Under the pieces are notes generated by a model that saw only the letters and a program-made list of their open reading frames with translations, had not been told where the DNA came from and made no database searches. A stretch of 64,000 bases of DNA. Source: Xenorhabdus mauleonii (lineage in GTDB: Bacteria > Pseudomonadota > Gammaproteobacteria > Enterobacterales > Enterobacteriaceae). Location: positions 38,010 through 102,009 of the forward strand of contig NZ_FORG01000016.1 of the NCBI RefSeq assembly GCF_900113945.1, written 5' to 3'. This document shows, one piece after another, positions 1 through 10,527 of this stretch (position 1 is its first letter; each line of letters begins with the position of its first letter). Position numbers and translations under genes: made by a program.

Positions 1-334
1 CCATCGCAATCATTTCTGAAGCCATCAGCCAACCAGATTCTTCAGCCAAATAAGCCCCCATAAGATTGTCATTCATACAGGCAAAAGATTGTGCTGCTGG
101 TAAACGAGTAAAGCCTTCGTGGAAACGCTGGACACGCCCTCCTTCCTGATCAACCGCAATGACCAGGCGGTTATGGGACGCCTCACGGATTTGGCGAACC
201 AATTCACGTAATTGTTTTGTATCATGGAAGTTGCGGGTAAACAGAATTAAGCCGCCCACTAATGGATGTTGCAGAATTTCGCGTTCTTCACTATCCAATT
301 CATAACCAACAACATCTAACATTACTGGTCCCAT
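1..334 (-). CDS. nagZ: beta-N-acetylhexosaminidase NagZ (3' part outside window)
   Basis: N-terminal 111 residues of NagZ, which removes GlcNAc from anhydromuropeptides in the cytoplasm during cell-wall recycling. The ATG is at 334 and the frame runs open off the left edge. The start [13 protein letters not shown], the block [13 protein letters not shown] and the motif [12 protein letters not shown] are the family signature of glycoside hydrolase family 3 NagZ. It lies downstream of thiK on the same strand, as in the enteric order lpoB-thiK-nagZ. The catalytic His/Asp loop lies beyond the visible part. Confidence 0.95.
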   Translation of the reverse strand, partial: MGPVMLDVVGYELDSEEREILQHPLVGGLILFTRNFHDTKQLRELVRQIREASHNRLVIAVDQEGGRVQRFHEGFTRLPAAQSFACMNDNLMGAYLAEESGWLMASEMIAM

Positions 335-445
335 AGCTTTCCTCATTATTTCTCTTTATTGGTTGTTTATTGGTCGTCACTTTTGACTAATAATCAGTTA
401 AAACCCGCCAGTACATCACACCTGTTTTAAACTTATTACATGAGG

Positions 446-1321
446 TTAAAGTTTAAAATTGTGGCGCAGAGGATCCACCAATGATAAAAATTGCTGCTCT
501 CTTGTCTGTTGCCAGCGTACTTCGTACCACATCAGCATCATATAGTTAACCCATGGCTTCCATCGTTTAATCTGCTGTTGTAACCGCTGGATATCTGAAT
601 AGCCTGATGCCTGAATACAATAATAATTCAAAAAAGTGTGTTGCTGTATCTCATCCCATTGATTTCCGCTAAACAGAACAGCCAATGACAAACCAATATC
701 GACATCAGCGGCATATTCCCAATCAATCAATTTGATCCCTTTGTCGGTGATCAGCAGATTATCAGGATGAATATCCATATGGGCAGGCGCGATTTTTAAA
801 GCGGTGGGCATTTTGGCCGCCATAAAAAATTTATGTAAGCGTAGCCAGCCGGGAGACAGACGTTTCCGGTCAATTTGCTGCCATTGAGACGCAATTTGTT
901 GTTTGAACTTGAGAGGATATCCCAAGGGAGGACGCCGATGCAGGATAGAAATTGCCTGAGCCAACGACTGCAACAGCGCTGGCCGACTCAATGCTGCGGG
1001 TGTTACTTTTGTCCCCGTAACCCACTCCAGCAATAGCCAGCGTTCGTTCATAGCGACAACTTTAGGGGCAATACCGCTCGTGGACAATCTGCGTAATATT
1101 TGATTTTCCCGCAGACGATTTACCCCAAGTGTTCGATTCTGTGATGTTTGTGCACGCCCAATCATCTGGTGCACACCATTCGTAATATAGTAACTGCCTT
1201 GTGTCAGCCCCGTTAATGGCTTAATTTCCCAAGACTCTGCCGGAATATCAGGCCATTGCCGGCATAACATTCTCAGCAAAGAATTATTCTGCAAAATGTT
1301 ATCGTCAGTTAACGTCACCAC
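446..1321 (-). CDS. thiK: thiamine kinase ThiK
   Basis: Thiamine kinase of the aminoglycoside/choline kinase fold, making thiamine phosphate in thiamine salvage. The catalytic motif HMDIHPDN near residue 180 and the metal-binding IDWEYA about 15 residues later are both present. At 291 residues it is somewhat longer than the E. coli protein. The start overlaps the end of lpoB by 17 bases, suggesting translational coupling. Assignment rests on the kinase motifs plus position between lpoB and nagZ. Confidence 0.85.
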   Translation of the reverse strand: MVTLTDDNILQNNSLLRMLCRQWPDIPAESWEIKPLTGLTQGSYYITNGVHQMIGRAQTSQNRTLGVNRLRENQILRRLSTSGIAPKVVAMNERWLLLEWVTGTKVTPAALSRPALLQSLAQAISILHRRPPLGYPLKFKQQIASQWQQIDRKRLSPGWLRLHKFFMAAKMPTALKIAPAHMDIHPDNLLITDKGIKLIDWEYAADVDIGLSLAVLFSGNQWDEIQQHTFLNYYCIQASGYSDIQRLQQQIKRWKPWVNYMMLMWYEVRWQQTREQQFLSLVDPLRHNFKL

Positions 1322-1877
1322 GACCTGACCACAGTATTTCGCCCGTTTTAACCAGCATCAACTGCATCTCTATATTACGCTGGCCATTGTGATTAGAAAC
1401 CGTGGAGTAAAGCACATAATCAGCGTTCAAATAACGAGCCAAACCGATAGACTTACTCCGCAACCCCAGACTATCCTCCGATGATAACCTGAGTGCTTGT
1501 CGAGCCGCATAGACCTGAGATTTGGAGACTACCCGGAAAACCTGTTTTCGGTTAATGGCATCAGTAATCGCTTCTGTTGCTTTCAGCGTTCGCAATGAAC
1601 TGTTGGTATTGTTTTTCACAGAATCAACCAACAGCAGTTTCCCGCCGCCCACGCCATTGGCTTTAGCCATCTTTTCAATCAATGGCTGAACAATATCATT
1701 CCAATTAGTAGATTGGATTTTGGGAGGCTGAGGAACTTTTTCCGATGGCTCTATCGGAGGTGGTTCCTGTTTTTTCTCTGGTTGGGCTGGTGTAACAGGA
1801 GCAGGCTGTTGTGATTCGTGGAATACACAACTTGCCAGCAGCATCGCTGATAATATAACAAAGAGAACTCTTTTCAT
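1305..1877 (-). CDS. lpoB: penicillin-binding protein activator LpoB
   Basis: Outer-membrane lipoprotein that activates the peptidoglycan synthase PBP1b. A lipoprotein signal peptide with lipobox LLASC ends at Cys16 or Cys17. It is followed by a Pro-rich linker (about residues 24-55) and a C-terminal globular domain with the block LNADYVLYSTVSN. Length 190 residues. It precedes thiK with an overlap. The enteric gene ycfL, normally between hinT and lpoB, is absent; a repeat element sits there instead. Confidence 0.9.
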   Translation of the reverse strand: MKRVLFVILSAMLLASCVFHESQQPAPVTPAQPEKKQEPPPIEPSEKVPQPPKIQSTNWNDIVQPLIEKMAKANGVGGGKLLLVDSVKNNTNSSLRTLKATEAITDAINRKQVFRVVSKSQVYAARQALRLSSEDSLGLRSKSIGLARYLNADYVLYSTVSNHNGQRNIEMQLMLVKTGEILWSGRGDVN

Positions 1878-1927
1878 TAATCTACTCCGGTTACATCGCT
1901 AACTTTTATTGGTACTTATATCCGTTT

Positions 1928-2158
1928 ATACCCACTGTCTTTCAAGTTGCAGCGTTCAAGCCGCCGAGTTATTGGCTGCACTCATTCATTTCAGTCACCG
2001 TTTTATAAAAATACAGTGACTTCTGCTTTTGAGGGGATTAATGCAAGGCTCCCGTCTTTCACCAAAAACCTGCTTTTGGCTGGGCAAATTCGTTTCCGAC
2101 GAATTTGCCACTCCCTTGTCACCTCAGCGCAACTCGAAATCTATAGGATATATAACTA
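1928..2158. repeat. ERIC-like inverted-repeat element
   Basis: The left end reads TATACCC...CTTTCAAGTTGCAG and the right end, on the other strand, reads TATA...GATTTCGAGTTGCG, so the ends form an imperfect inverted repeat. The inner part near 1970-1997 (TTGGCTGCACTCATTCA, then CAGTCACC) matches my recollection of one half of the ERIC consensus. The element is about 230 bases rather than about 127, so the centre differs or holds an insertion. It lies between hinT and lpoB. Short plus-strand ORFs here look accidental. Confidence 0.6.
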
Positions 2159-2164
2159 AAACGA

Positions 2165-2515
2165 TTATTTTGCTAACAGTGGCCCCAATGGACGCCCGCC
2201 AACCATATGCATATGGATATGGAATACTTCCTGCCCTGAATGACGGTTACAGTTCATAATTAAACGATAGCCATCTTCTGCGATACCTTCATCCTGTGCG
2301 ATTTTTGCTGCGACGGTAAATAAACGCCCCAATGCCAGTTCATGATCCGCAGTCACATCGTTAACTGTCGGGATCAATACGTTAGGGATAATCAAAATAT
2401 GTGTCGGTGCTTGAGGAGAAATATCACGAAATGCGGTTACCAAATCGTCCTGATAGATAATATCAGCCGGAATTTCTCGACGAATAATTTTACTAAAAAT
2501 AGTTTCTTCTGCCAT
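2165..2515 (-). CDS. hinT: purine nucleoside phosphoramidase HinT
   Basis: Cytoplasmic HIT-family hydrolase that cleaves phosphoramidate bonds on purine nucleotides. 116 residues. The HIT signature near the C-terminus is visible as [14 protein letters not shown] (His-x-His-x-His). The N-terminus [19 protein letters not shown] is typical. It lies 20 bases after the TatD-family gene ycfH; ptsG and fhuE, which separate them in E. coli, are not here. Confidence 0.95.
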   Translation of the reverse strand: MAEETIFSKIIRREIPADIIYQDDLVTAFRDISPQAPTHILIIPNVLIPTVNDVTADHELALGRLFTVAAKIAQDEGIAEDGYRLIMNCNRHSGQEVFHIHMHMVGGRPLGPLLAK

Positions 2516-2535
2516 CTAAATTCTCCTTTTATCAC

Positions 2536-3321
2536 TTATTTTTCAGTAAGATCAACATGAAACAATTCACAAAAGTTTTTTGTAGTTACTTCAGCCAATT
2601 CATCAATGCTAACACCTTTCAAGACGGCCATATATTCAGCGACATCTCGTACATAGGCAGGCTGATTTTGTTTGCCACGATGAGGAACTGGAGCCAGATA
2701 AGGCGAGTCAGTTTCTACCAAGATTCGATCGAGTGGTACAAATCTGGCGGCTTCACGGATCTGTTCCGCGTTACGGAAAGTAACGATACCAGAAAAAGAA
2801 ATATAAAAACCCAAATCCAACAAGGCGCTGGCGGTTTCTTTATCTTCTGTGAAACAGTGCAAAACACCACCGCAATCTTGCACATTTTCTTCTCGCAAAA
2901 CCATCAACGTATCGTCTCTGGCTTCACGGGTATGCACGATCACAGGCTTATTTAATTCACGACCAATTTGTATGTGTTTGCGGAATGAAGTGCGTTGGAG
3001 TTCTGCATTATCTTTCTGGTAATAATAATCGAGCCCCGTTTCCCCCATTGCGATGACTTCTTTATCGGCAGCCAATCGGGCCAATTCTTCAAAATCGTAA
3101 CCTTCATCCAAATTTAATGGATGAATACCACAGGAATACGCGACATTTTCTCGTTTGCCGATCAGATTCTTCATCTGCTGAAAGCCAGGCAATGTTGTTG
3201 CCACTGCCAGCATATATTTCACATCCCGCTCTGCAGCTTTTGCTACAACTTCATCAACATTTTTGTGCTGTGTTTCATAATCAAGGCAATCGAGGTGACA
3301 ATGTGAATCAACTAAAAACAT
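2536..3321 (-). CDS. ycfH: TatD-family metal-dependent hydrolase YcfH
   Basis: TIM-barrel metallohydrolase of the TatD family (DNase-like). Metal ligands are visible in the start motif DSHCHLD, in GETGLDYYY near residue 93, in VIVHTREA and in VETDSPYLAP near residue 205. 261 residues, close to the enteric YcfH. It follows holB with 13 bases between, probably in the tmk-holB-ycfH operon. The in vivo substrate is not settled for this family. Confidence 0.9.
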   Translation of the reverse strand: MFLVDSHCHLDCLDYETQHKNVDEVVAKAAERDVKYMLAVATTLPGFQQMKNLIGKRENVAYSCGIHPLNLDEGYDFEELARLAADKEVIAMGETGLDYYYQKDNAELQRTSFRKHIQIGRELNKPVIVHTREARDDTLMVLREENVQDCGGVLHCFTEDKETASALLDLGFYISFSGIVTFRNAEQIREAARFVPLDRILVETDSPYLAPVPHRGKQNQPAYVRDVAEYMAVLKGVSIDELAEVTTKNFCELFHVDLTEK

Positions 3322-3334
3322 AATATGCTCGTAT

Positions 3335-4333
3335 CTAAAGGGGTGACGGTATGGAACAAAGTTGCTTTTCCCATTTGAGTAAGTGTTCTGTCAGCAATAA
3401 TTCCCGGTTGATGCCCACCACAGACAGCAATTGATGACGACAAAGTACCCAATCATCAACTGTACTTAATAATGTTTCCACATTTTGTGAAAAAGCAAGG
3501 TGCTGAATTAAGGCCTGTTGATCTTGATTAACGCAGTAGTTCTGCGCCTGCTGCCGCCATTTCACTGCATCGGACAATAGGCTTATCAACCAAAACAAAA
3601 ATTGTGGTGCATCATCACGATTCAACAATGGCAAAAGCGACAGGGTATCACATTTATGCAAAGCCTGGGCAATTGCCTGACAAAGCGCATTTCTCTGCTG
3701 CCATTTTTCAGTCTGGAGCAATTGTTCCGCCGCCAATGGTGCCCCTTGTGACAACTTTAATGCGGTCAACGCATCTGAAGGTGCTACATTAGGCAGCTTG
3801 TTTTGCAGCCAATAAAGCCCGATGGACGTTTCTGGTACAGGGAGAAAATAGTAGAAACAACGACTCCGCATGGTTGCCAGCAAATTTGCGGGATGTTGGC
3901 ATTGCAATAAGAAATACGTGTTTTTAGGCGGCTCTTCCAACGTTTTCAATAAAGCGTTGGATGCAGCATCAGTTAAGGACTCTGCCGATGGAACCCAGAC
4001 AATTTTGGCCCCACCTTGCTGAGAGTATTCATAGAGTCTTTCGCTGATATGGCGGACAGCATCCACCCCAATGATATGCTTTCCCTTTTCGGGGGCAAGA
4101 ACATGCCAGTCAGAATGGGTACCGGCCAGCATCAAGTGGCAGCCATGGCATTCGCCACAGCTTTTCATACCCTGTTTATTCTGACACATCAGCCAGCGGC
4201 TCAATCCGTATGATAATGCTTTCGCACCTGTTCCTTCATGAGCATGCAGTAAAATAGCGTGATGCCCACGCCCCTGTTGATGGGATTCAACTAACTGGCG
4301 ATACGCATGATTGAGCCACGGATACCAATTCAT
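3335..4333 (-). CDS. holB: DNA polymerase III subunit delta prime HolB
   Basis: Clamp-loader subunit delta prime. The ATG at 4333 (MNWYPWLN) is chosen because it overlaps the tmk stop as ATGA; an upstream in-frame extension lies inside tmk. About 332 residues. Visible features are a zinc-binding CGECHGCHL, the AAA+ family block [25 protein letters not shown] and the SRC motif (RSRCFYY). The P-loop is degenerate (HEGTGAKAL), as expected for delta prime, which does not hydrolyse ATP. Confidence 0.93.
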   Translation of the reverse strand: MNWYPWLNHAYRQLVESHQQGRGHHAILLHAHEGTGAKALSYGLSRWLMCQNKQGMKSCGECHGCHLMLAGTHSDWHVLAPEKGKHIIGVDAVRHISERLYEYSQQGGAKIVWVPSAESLTDAASNALLKTLEEPPKNTYFLLQCQHPANLLATMRSRCFYYFLPVPETSIGLYWLQNKLPNVAPSDALTALKLSQGAPLAAEQLLQTEKWQQRNALCQAIAQALHKCDTLSLLPLLNRDDAPQFLFWLISLLSDAVKWRQQAQNYCVNQDQQALIQHLAFSQNVETLLSTVDDWVLCRHQLLSVVGINRELLLTEHLLKWEKQLCSIPSPL

Positions 4334-4971
4334 GCCGGTGTTTCCTGTTGTTGTAGCCACTGTAGCAAGATATGGCGAATATCCGCCTGTACTTCTTCCA
4401 GTGATTGAGTTGCATCAACCTTTTTGATTCTGTCATCAGACATCACAAACTCAAGATACTTTGCCCGAGTACGGTTGAAGAAATCTAAAGATTCTTTTTC
4501 AATGCGATCTAACTCACCCCGCTCACGGGCGCGTTTTAGTCCTACCTCTGGAGGTAAATCAAGATAGATAGTTAAATCTGGGCAAAAATCCCCCAATGCA
4601 GCGTCACGCAATGATGTCATCAGGTTCTGGTCAATGCCACGTCCTCCTCCCTGATAGGCCTGGGACGAAAGATCATGGCGATCACCTACAACCCAAGTTC
4701 CCTTTGCCAGAGCAGGCTTGATAACATTTTCAACCAATTGAACTCTGGCAGCATATAACATCAATACTTCTGCTTTATCTGTCAGTAGTTCACCTTCAAT
4801 ACCTTGTTTAATCAACTCACGTAACTTTTCTGCCAATGGCGTCCCGCCCGGCTCACGAGTAAAAATAAGATCAGAAATGCCATACTGCTTCAATGTTTCA
4901 ACAACTGTTTTGATTGCAGTCGTCTTGCCCGCACCTTCAAGCCCTTCAATTACAATAAATTTGCTGTTCAT
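4330..4971 (-). CDS. tmk: thymidylate kinase
   Basis: Phosphorylates dTMP to dTDP. 213 residues. P-loop GLEGAGKTT at residues 9-17, the DR motif in [18 protein letters not shown] and the [15 protein letters not shown] block are all present. Start and stop overlap mltG and holB by four bases (ATGA type), giving a tightly coupled mltG-tmk-holB-ycfH unit. Confidence 0.96.
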   Translation of the reverse strand: MNSKFIVIEGLEGAGKTTAIKTVVETLKQYGISDLIFTREPGGTPLAEKLRELIKQGIEGELLTDKAEVLMLYAARVQLVENVIKPALAKGTWVVGDRHDLSSQAYQGGGRGIDQNLMTSLRDAALGDFCPDLTIYLDLPPEVGLKRARERGELDRIEKESLDFFNRTRAKYLEFVMSDDRIKKVDATQSLEEVQADIRHILLQWLQQQETPA

Positions 4972-5993
4972 TTATCCTGCTTTAACCTCTGACGGTAAAG
5001 GGTTACTGCCTTATTGTGCGCAACCAAATTAGTAGTGAATGTATGACCGCCATTGCCATTCGCAACAAAATATAAGTATTCAGTTACGGCGGGATGTGCC
5101 GCAGCCTTGATTGAAGCTAGGCCCGGCATAGCAATCGGCGTTGGAGGTAACCCATCAATCATATAAGTATTGTACGGAGTAAATGTGGTCAGGTTGCTGC
5201 GAAAAATCGTCCCCGTATATTTATCTCCAAGACCATAAATAACTGTAGGATCAGTTTGCAATCTCATTTTTAACCGTAATCGATTGATGAAAACAGATGC
5301 AACTTTAGTACGCTCAGATTCAATTGCCGTCTCTTTTTCAATGATGGAAGCCATGATCAACATTTCATGTGCGTTCTTATACGGCAGATTTTTCTCGCGT
5401 GATTTCCACTCCTGATCCAGCACTGTTTGCATTTTATTGTGGGCTCGCTTGAGTAATTCCATATCACTCGTACCAGCGGTGTACATATATGTGTCTGGAT
5501 AAAACCACCCTTCCAGAGACTCCCCCGCTTTCATGCCCAAGGCATCTGTCAACTCTTGCGGTGTTTTATTTTCCACAACATGCTTTAAGTATGGTGCATT
5601 CTGTAATATTTTTGACCAATCAGAGAGGTTGCTTCCTTCAACGAAACGGATAGCAAATTGCATTTCTTTACCACTGGCAAATAATTGCAAAATAGCTCGC
5701 AGAGACATCCCTTTCTGCAAACGGTAAGTTCCCGCCTTGAATTTCATCAACTCAGGTTCGACACGGAATAACCACGGCATTAACTGATTATCTTCAATTA
5801 ATTTATGTTTAATCAGCAGGGCTTCTAAACCTGTACGCCCAGTTCCCGCCGGCACAGTAAATATGAGATCTTGATTGAGATTAATCTTTTGATCAGCAAA
5901 ATTTTCTATTTTTTTCATAAAAGAGAAAAAGATGATCAGTGCGATCACAATAATCAAACCAGGTAGAATGAGAATATGCTTTTTAAATTTCAT
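4968..5993 (-). CDS. mltG: endolytic murein transglycosylase MltG
   Basis: Inner-membrane lytic transglycosylase (YceG family) that cuts nascent glycan strands and acts as a terminase for glycan elongation. One N-terminal membrane segment (about residues 7-25), a LysM-like region, then the YceG domain. The catalytic Glu lies in [15 protein letters not shown] and the C-terminal motif [11 protein letters not shown] is conserved. 341 residues. pabC lies 91 bases upstream, as in E. coli. Confidence 0.95.
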   Translation of the reverse strand: MKFKKHILILPGLIIVIALIIFFSFMKKIENFADQKINLNQDLIFTVPAGTGRTGLEALLIKHKLIEDNQLMPWLFRVEPELMKFKAGTYRLQKGMSLRAILQLFASGKEMQFAIRFVEGSNLSDWSKILQNAPYLKHVVENKTPQELTDALGMKAGESLEGWFYPDTYMYTAGTSDMELLKRAHNKMQTVLDQEWKSREKNLPYKNAHEMLIMASIIEKETAIESERTKVASVFINRLRLKMRLQTDPTVIYGLGDKYTGTIFRSNLTTFTPYNTYMIDGLPPTPIAMPGLASIKAAAHPAVTEYLYFVANGNGGHTFTTNLVAHNKAVTLYRQRLKQDK

Positions 5994-6084
5994 TCGTAAT
6001 CACTTTTATATGTACTTCAATGACGAATACCAATAGCCGATACTTTAAGCGTTAGCTAGACCAACCGTTTGAGCAGTAAAAACG

Positions 6085-6912
6085 CTAAATCTCTAAGCAG
6101 CCGGGTAATAAATACTCATACAATTCTCTTGATTGATATTGCCACTGAGGCTGATTCTTATGTGCTTGTATTTGATTGATTGGGAGTACTGGCATCAAGG
6201 AATTGCAGATAATCACCTCGTCAGCATGAGCCAACGCTTCAGGGTAACGCATGACACATGACAAGTTATAATCACTTTTCGATAATAATTCGATTATTTT
6301 CTGGCGCATCACCCCTTCAACACCACATTGAGTGAGTTCAGGAGTATAAATATTTTTGCCTTTTCTCCAGAAAATATTAGCAGCGCTGCATTCAACCAAT
6401 AGTCCATCGCTATCAAGCACTAATGCATCATCAGCTTTCGATGTTTCAATGAACCGTTTGATTAAAATTTGTTCCAGACGATTCAGGTGTTTAATGCCTG
6501 CCAAATAAGGATTAATGCCCAGTGAAACAGGGCTAAGAACCAGTGAAATACCTTTCTGGCGTTGAGTAATATACTGTTCTGGATATGGATTCAACGATAA
6601 AATGTGAGTAGGTGCAACTGCACCATCCGTACCATAGCCTCTGCCCCCTTCCCCTCTGGAAAGAATCACCTTTAAAACGCCTGATTCACATCCCTTTACT
6701 GCTTGTTTAATTTGGCTCTCAAGTTGCAGCCAATCAAATTCTGGCATAAACAACTTTTCAACACCTTTTTGCAGGCGTTTGATATGCAAAGACAACAAAG
6801 CTGGCTGTTCTTGTTCCACTCTTATTGTAGTGAAACAGCCATCACCAAATTGTACAGCCCGATCGCTTACCGCTATGCGATCGCACTGATTACCATTAAT
6901 CCAGTACGTCAT
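6085..6912 (-). CDS. pabC: aminodeoxychorismate lyase PabC
   Basis: PLP enzyme that converts 4-amino-4-deoxychorismate to p-aminobenzoate and pyruvate for folate synthesis. Fold type IV; the PLP lysine is in GIKHLNRLEQIL near residue 140, with ECSAANIFW and LTQCGVEGVMR as further family blocks. 275 residues. It sits after the fabF terminator, so it probably needs its own promoter or readthrough. Confidence 0.93.
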   Translation of the reverse strand: MTYWINGNQCDRIAVSDRAVQFGDGCFTTIRVEQEQPALLSLHIKRLQKGVEKLFMPEFDWLQLESQIKQAVKGCESGVLKVILSRGEGGRGYGTDGAVAPTHILSLNPYPEQYITQRQKGISLVLSPVSLGINPYLAGIKHLNRLEQILIKRFIETSKADDALVLDSDGLLVECSAANIFWRKGKNIYTPELTQCGVEGVMRQKIIELLSKSDYNLSCVMRYPEALAHADEVIICNSLMPVLPINQIQAHKNQPQWQYQSRELYEYLLPGCLEI

Positions 6913-7076
6913 TTTAATTTCTTATTTCGATAAAAAGGCGCAATAACCTCAGCTACTAAGGGGCGCTATAATAGTATAGGTGTCCCGACAGTGCAAAAAC
7001 CCATACAATTAGTGAACCTACGTTCGGCGAACTTACATTCGATGACCATTCTAATTCATGATAAAAAAGTAGGTAT

Positions 7077-7102
7077 AAAAAAGCCTCAACAAATGTTGAG
7101 GC
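7077..7102 (-). terminator. rho-independent terminator of fabF
   Basis: A perfect 9-bp stem GCCTCAACA with a 2-base spacer and TGTTGAGGC, followed on the minus strand by a run of T. It lies 28 bases after the fabF stop. Confidence 0.85.
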
Positions 7103-7129
7103 TCTTCATTGACGCAAAGTGTTTTGTTT

Positions 7130-8371
7130 TTAGATCTTGCGGAAAATCAATGACCCATTGGTGCCACCGAAACCGAAAGAGTTACACAGAGCGTACTCCA
7201 TCCCTTCAACTTTACGCGCTTCACCTGGAACTAAATCCAAATGACAGTTTTCATCCTGATTTTCCAAGTTAATGGTAGGAGGAACAATCTGATCACGCAG
7301 CGAAAGAATAGTAAAAATGGATTCAACCGCACCAGCCGCGCCTAACAAATGGCCTGTCATTGATTTGGTAGAACTCACCAATACTTTAGTGCCCTTACCG
7401 AAAACAGACTCAACTGCACGAGCTTCTGCCAAATCACCAACTGAAGTTGAAGTGCCATGAGCATTAATGTAGCCCACTTGCTCTGGTGAAAGACCAGCAT
7501 CATTCAGGGCATTGCTCATTGCTAAAGCAGCACCCGCACCGTCTTCAGGTGGTGATGTCATATGGTAAGCATCACTGCTCATACCAAAGCCGACAATTTC
7601 AGCGTAGATTTTTGCACCACGTTTTTTGGCATGTTCATATTCTTCAAGAACGACAATACCAGCGCCATCACCCAGCACAAAGCCATCACGATCTTTATCC
7701 CAAGGACGACTTGCGCCTTGAGGATCATCATTACGGGTAGACAATGCACGTGCAGCACCGAAACCGGCAATACCAAATTCTGTGCTCGCTTTCTCCGCAC
7801 CACCAGCCAGCATAATATCAGCATCATTATAGGCAATAATACGAGCCGCATGACCGATATTGTGTACGCCAGAAGTGCAAGCGGTTGCAATGGAAATGCT
7901 TGGACCACGCAGACCATAAAGGATGCTCAGATGGCCTGATACCATATTGATAATGGTCGAAGGTACAAAGAATGGACTGACCTTACGAGGGCCGCCAGAA
8001 AGCAATGTACTGTGGTTTTCTTCAATCAGGCCCAAACCACCAATACCAGAACCAATAGCAGCACCAAAGCGGCTAGCATTGGTTTCTGTTATGTCAATTC
8101 CTGCATCTTCAATGGCTTGTATGCCCGCAGCAATACCATATTGAATGAAGAGATCCATCTTCCGTGCTTCTTTGCGCGAAATATTAAAATCTTCATGATT
8201 AAAATTCTTCACCAAACCAGCAAATTTAGTTGCATGGTTACAGGCGTCAAAATGTTCGATAAGGCCGATACCACTCTGTCCGCTACAAACAGCATTCCAA
8301 GAAGATTCTACTGTGTTGCCGACAGGAGATAACATGCCTAGTCCGGTCACGACTACTCGACGCTTAGACAC
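7130..8371 (-). CDS. fabF: beta-ketoacyl-ACP synthase II
   Basis: Elongating condensing enzyme of type II fatty acid synthesis. The GTG at 8371 ([12 protein letters not shown]) is chosen because a GGAGG lies six bases upstream and it matches the family N-terminus. 413 residues. The catalytic triad is visible: Cys in TACTSGVHN, His in NAHGTST and His in [10 protein letters not shown]. Follows acpP in the fab cluster. Confidence 0.96.
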   Translation of the reverse strand: MSKRRVVVTGLGMLSPVGNTVESSWNAVCSGQSGIGLIEHFDACNHATKFAGLVKNFNHEDFNISRKEARKMDLFIQYGIAAGIQAIEDAGIDITETNASRFGAAIGSGIGGLGLIEENHSTLLSGGPRKVSPFFVPSTIINMVSGHLSILYGLRGPSISIATACTSGVHNIGHAARIIAYNDADIMLAGGAEKASTEFGIAGFGAARALSTRNDDPQGASRPWDKDRDGFVLGDGAGIVVLEEYEHAKKRGAKIYAEIVGFGMSSDAYHMTSPPEDGAGAALAMSNALNDAGLSPEQVGYINAHGTSTSVGDLAEARAVESVFGKGTKVLVSSTKSMTGHLLGAAGAVESIFTILSLRDQIVPPTINLENQDENCHLDLVPGEARKVEGMEYALCNSFGFGGTNGSLIFRKI

Positions 8372-8445
8372 GGTTATCCTCCAGGGAGGGAAAAAATTTA
8401 GGACAAAAAACATAGGCGGTCGAACGACCGCCTAGGTATGTGTGC

Positions 8446-8682
8446 TTATTTACCTGCGTTTTCAACGTAGTCAATAGCAGCCTGAACTGTGGTGATTTTT
8501 TCAGCTTCTTCGTCTGGGATCTCGATATCGAACTCTTCTTCCAGAGCCATTACCAGTTCAACTGTGTCAAGAGAATCAGCGCCCAAGTCATCAACAAATG
8601 AAGCTGAATTTACAACTTCTTCCTCTTTAACACCCAGTTGTTCAACGATGATTTTCTTAACGCGTTCGTCGATAGTGCTCAT
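8446..8682 (-). CDS. acpP: acyl carrier protein
   Basis: 78-residue acidic carrier of acyl chains. The phosphopantetheine attachment Ser is in [18 protein letters not shown] (Ser37). Nearly identical to enteric AcpP by eye. Lies between fabG and fabF, the standard order. Confidence 0.98.
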
Positions 8683-8833
8683 ACTATTAAATTTCCTATC
8701 AAAACTCGCTTTTGCGATGGTTTTCGTAGTTTATAAAATACAGGAAAAGATGCAACCAAATCCCGGCTGGTCGAACCACAATCTGCCTCTTTCTGTATAA
8801 AAAATACATCAGAAACAGATAGTTCGCTCATTT

Positions 8834-9568
8834 TTAGATCATGTACATGCCGCCATTGACATGTAATGTTTCACCCGTAATGTAAGCGGCCTCGTCAGAA
8901 GCAAGAAACGCTACAGCACTGGCAATTTCTTTTGCATCACCAAGACGATTGGCAGGAATTGTAGCTTCAATACCTGCACGCTGTTCGTCAGTCAACGCTT
9001 TGGTCATATCTGTTTCGATAAAACCAGGTGCAACAACGTTGACGGTGATACCACGGGAAGCAACTTCACGGGCCAGTGATTTACTGAAACCAATAACCCC
9101 TGCTTTCGCTGCCGTGTAATTCACCTGCCCAGCATTTCCCATTACTCCAACAACAGAACCAATGGAAATAATGCGTCCATAACGTTTTTTCATCATAGAG
9201 CGCATTACTGCTTTTGACAGACGAAAAATAGAAGAAAGATTAGTGTCAACAATGTCTTGCCACTCATCATCTTTCATGCGCATCAACAAGTTATCACGAG
9301 TGATGCCTGCATTATTAACTAAAATGTCTATTTCACCAAATTCAGCACGAATATTCGATAGTGCATTTTCAATGGATTCTGAATCTGTGACATTCAGTAC
9401 AAAACCTTTGCCCTTATCACCAAGGTAGGCACTGATTGCTTCAGCACCTTTTTCACTGGTCGCAGTACCAATAACACATGCACCGCGTTCAGCCAATAAT
9501 TCTGCAATTGCGCGACCTATACCGCGGCTCGCACCTGTTACCAGTGCAATTTTTCCATCAAAGCTCAT
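8834..9568 (-). CDS. fabG: 3-oxoacyl-ACP reductase
   Basis: NADPH-dependent reductase of the fatty acid cycle. Start ATG 9568 ([18 protein letters not shown]) gives 244 residues, the usual length; an ATG five codons upstream overlaps the fabD stop and is less likely. SDR features: TGASRGIG cofactor loop, NNAG, catalytic Ser in ISIGSVVG and the Tyr-x3-Lys in YTAAKAG. Confidence 0.96.
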   Translation of the reverse strand: MSFDGKIALVTGASRGIGRAIAELLAERGACVIGTATSEKGAEAISAYLGDKGKGFVLNVTDSESIENALSNIRAEFGEIDILVNNAGITRDNLLMRMKDDEWQDIVDTNLSSIFRLSKAVMRSMMKKRYGRIISIGSVVGVMGNAGQVNYTAAKAGVIGFSKSLAREVASRGITVNVVAPGFIETDMTKALTDEQRAGIEATIPANRLGDAKEIASAVAFLASDEAAYITGETLHVNGGMYMI

Positions 9569-9579
9569 GTTTTCCCCAG

Positions 9580-10509
9580 TCATTTGTTCAGAGCAACTGT
9601 GAGTGATGATACATCATTTACTGCCACAGCACTTAAAGTATCAACAATTCGTTTAGTCAACCCAGTTAATACCTTACCCGGCCCAATTTCTAACAGTTGT
9701 TCTACACCTTGCGCAGCAATGTATTCAACCGATTCAGCCCAACGTACAGGATTATACAACTGACGAACCAGCGCGTCGCGAATAGCGTCGGCAGATTTTT
9801 CTACTTTTACATCGACATTATTAACGACAGGGAATAGTGGCTGTTTAAATTCAATCGCTTGCAATGCAACTGCCAATTGATCAGCAGCCGATTTCATCAG
9901 TGCGCAGTGTGAAGGTACACTCACAGACAGAGGCAATGCGCGTTTTGCGCCCGCAGCTTTACATGCTGCGCCAGCGCGTTCAACTGCATCTTTTTCACCA
10001 GCTATCACAACCTGTCCAGGTGAATTGAAGTTAACGGGTGAAACAATTTGCCCTTGTGCTGCTTCGTCACATGCTTTTGCAATGGACTCATTATCCAGAC
10101 CAATAATGGCATACATCGCCCCTTGTCCTTCTGGTACAGCATCCTGCATCAGCTTCCCGCGTAGTTCAACCAGTTTGATTGCCTGACTGAAGTCAATCAC
10201 GCCAGCACAAACCAATGCCGAATATTCACCGAGGCTGTGACCGGCCATTATGGAAGGTGCTTTACCTCCCTTTTCTTGCCAAACACGCCAAATGGCTACT
10301 GAAGCTGCCAGTAACGCAGGTTGGGTTTTCCACGTTTTATTCAGCTCTTCTGCGGTTCCTTGTTGGACTAATGCCCATAAATCATATCCCAAAACCGCAG
10401 AGGCCTCTGCGAAAGTTTGCTCAACCAGCGGGAACTCCGTGGCTAAATCTGCCAACATCCCCAAAGATTGAGAACCTTGACCGGGAAATACCATTGCAAA
10501 ATCAGACAT
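9580..10509 (-). CDS. fabD: malonyl-CoA:ACP transacylase
   Basis: Transfers malonyl from CoA to ACP. 309 residues. N-terminal FPGQGSQ and nucleophile elbow [11 protein letters not shown] with Ser92; the catalytic His is in SVPSHCALM. Located between fabH and fabG. Confidence 0.96.
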   Translation of the reverse strand: MSDFAMVFPGQGSQSLGMLADLATEFPLVEQTFAEASAVLGYDLWALVQQGTAEELNKTWKTQPALLAASVAIWRVWQEKGGKAPSIMAGHSLGEYSALVCAGVIDFSQAIKLVELRGKLMQDAVPEGQGAMYAIIGLDNESIAKACDEAAQGQIVSPVNFNSPGQVVIAGEKDAVERAGAACKAAGAKRALPLSVSVPSHCALMKSAADQLAVALQAIEFKQPLFPVVNNVDVKVEKSADAIRDALVRQLYNPVRWAESVEYIAAQGVEQLLEIGPGKVLTGLTKRIVDTLSAVAVNDVSSLTVALNK

Positions 10510-10527
10510 GTTTATTTTCCTGTTAAA

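Noticed and set aside
1947..2259. Overlapping plus-strand ORFs near hinT
   Set aside because: They lie in the ERIC-like repeat and antisense to hinT; no ribosome site or domain.
7486..8332. Plus-strand ORFs inside fabF
   Set aside because: Antisense frames of a well-identified gene.
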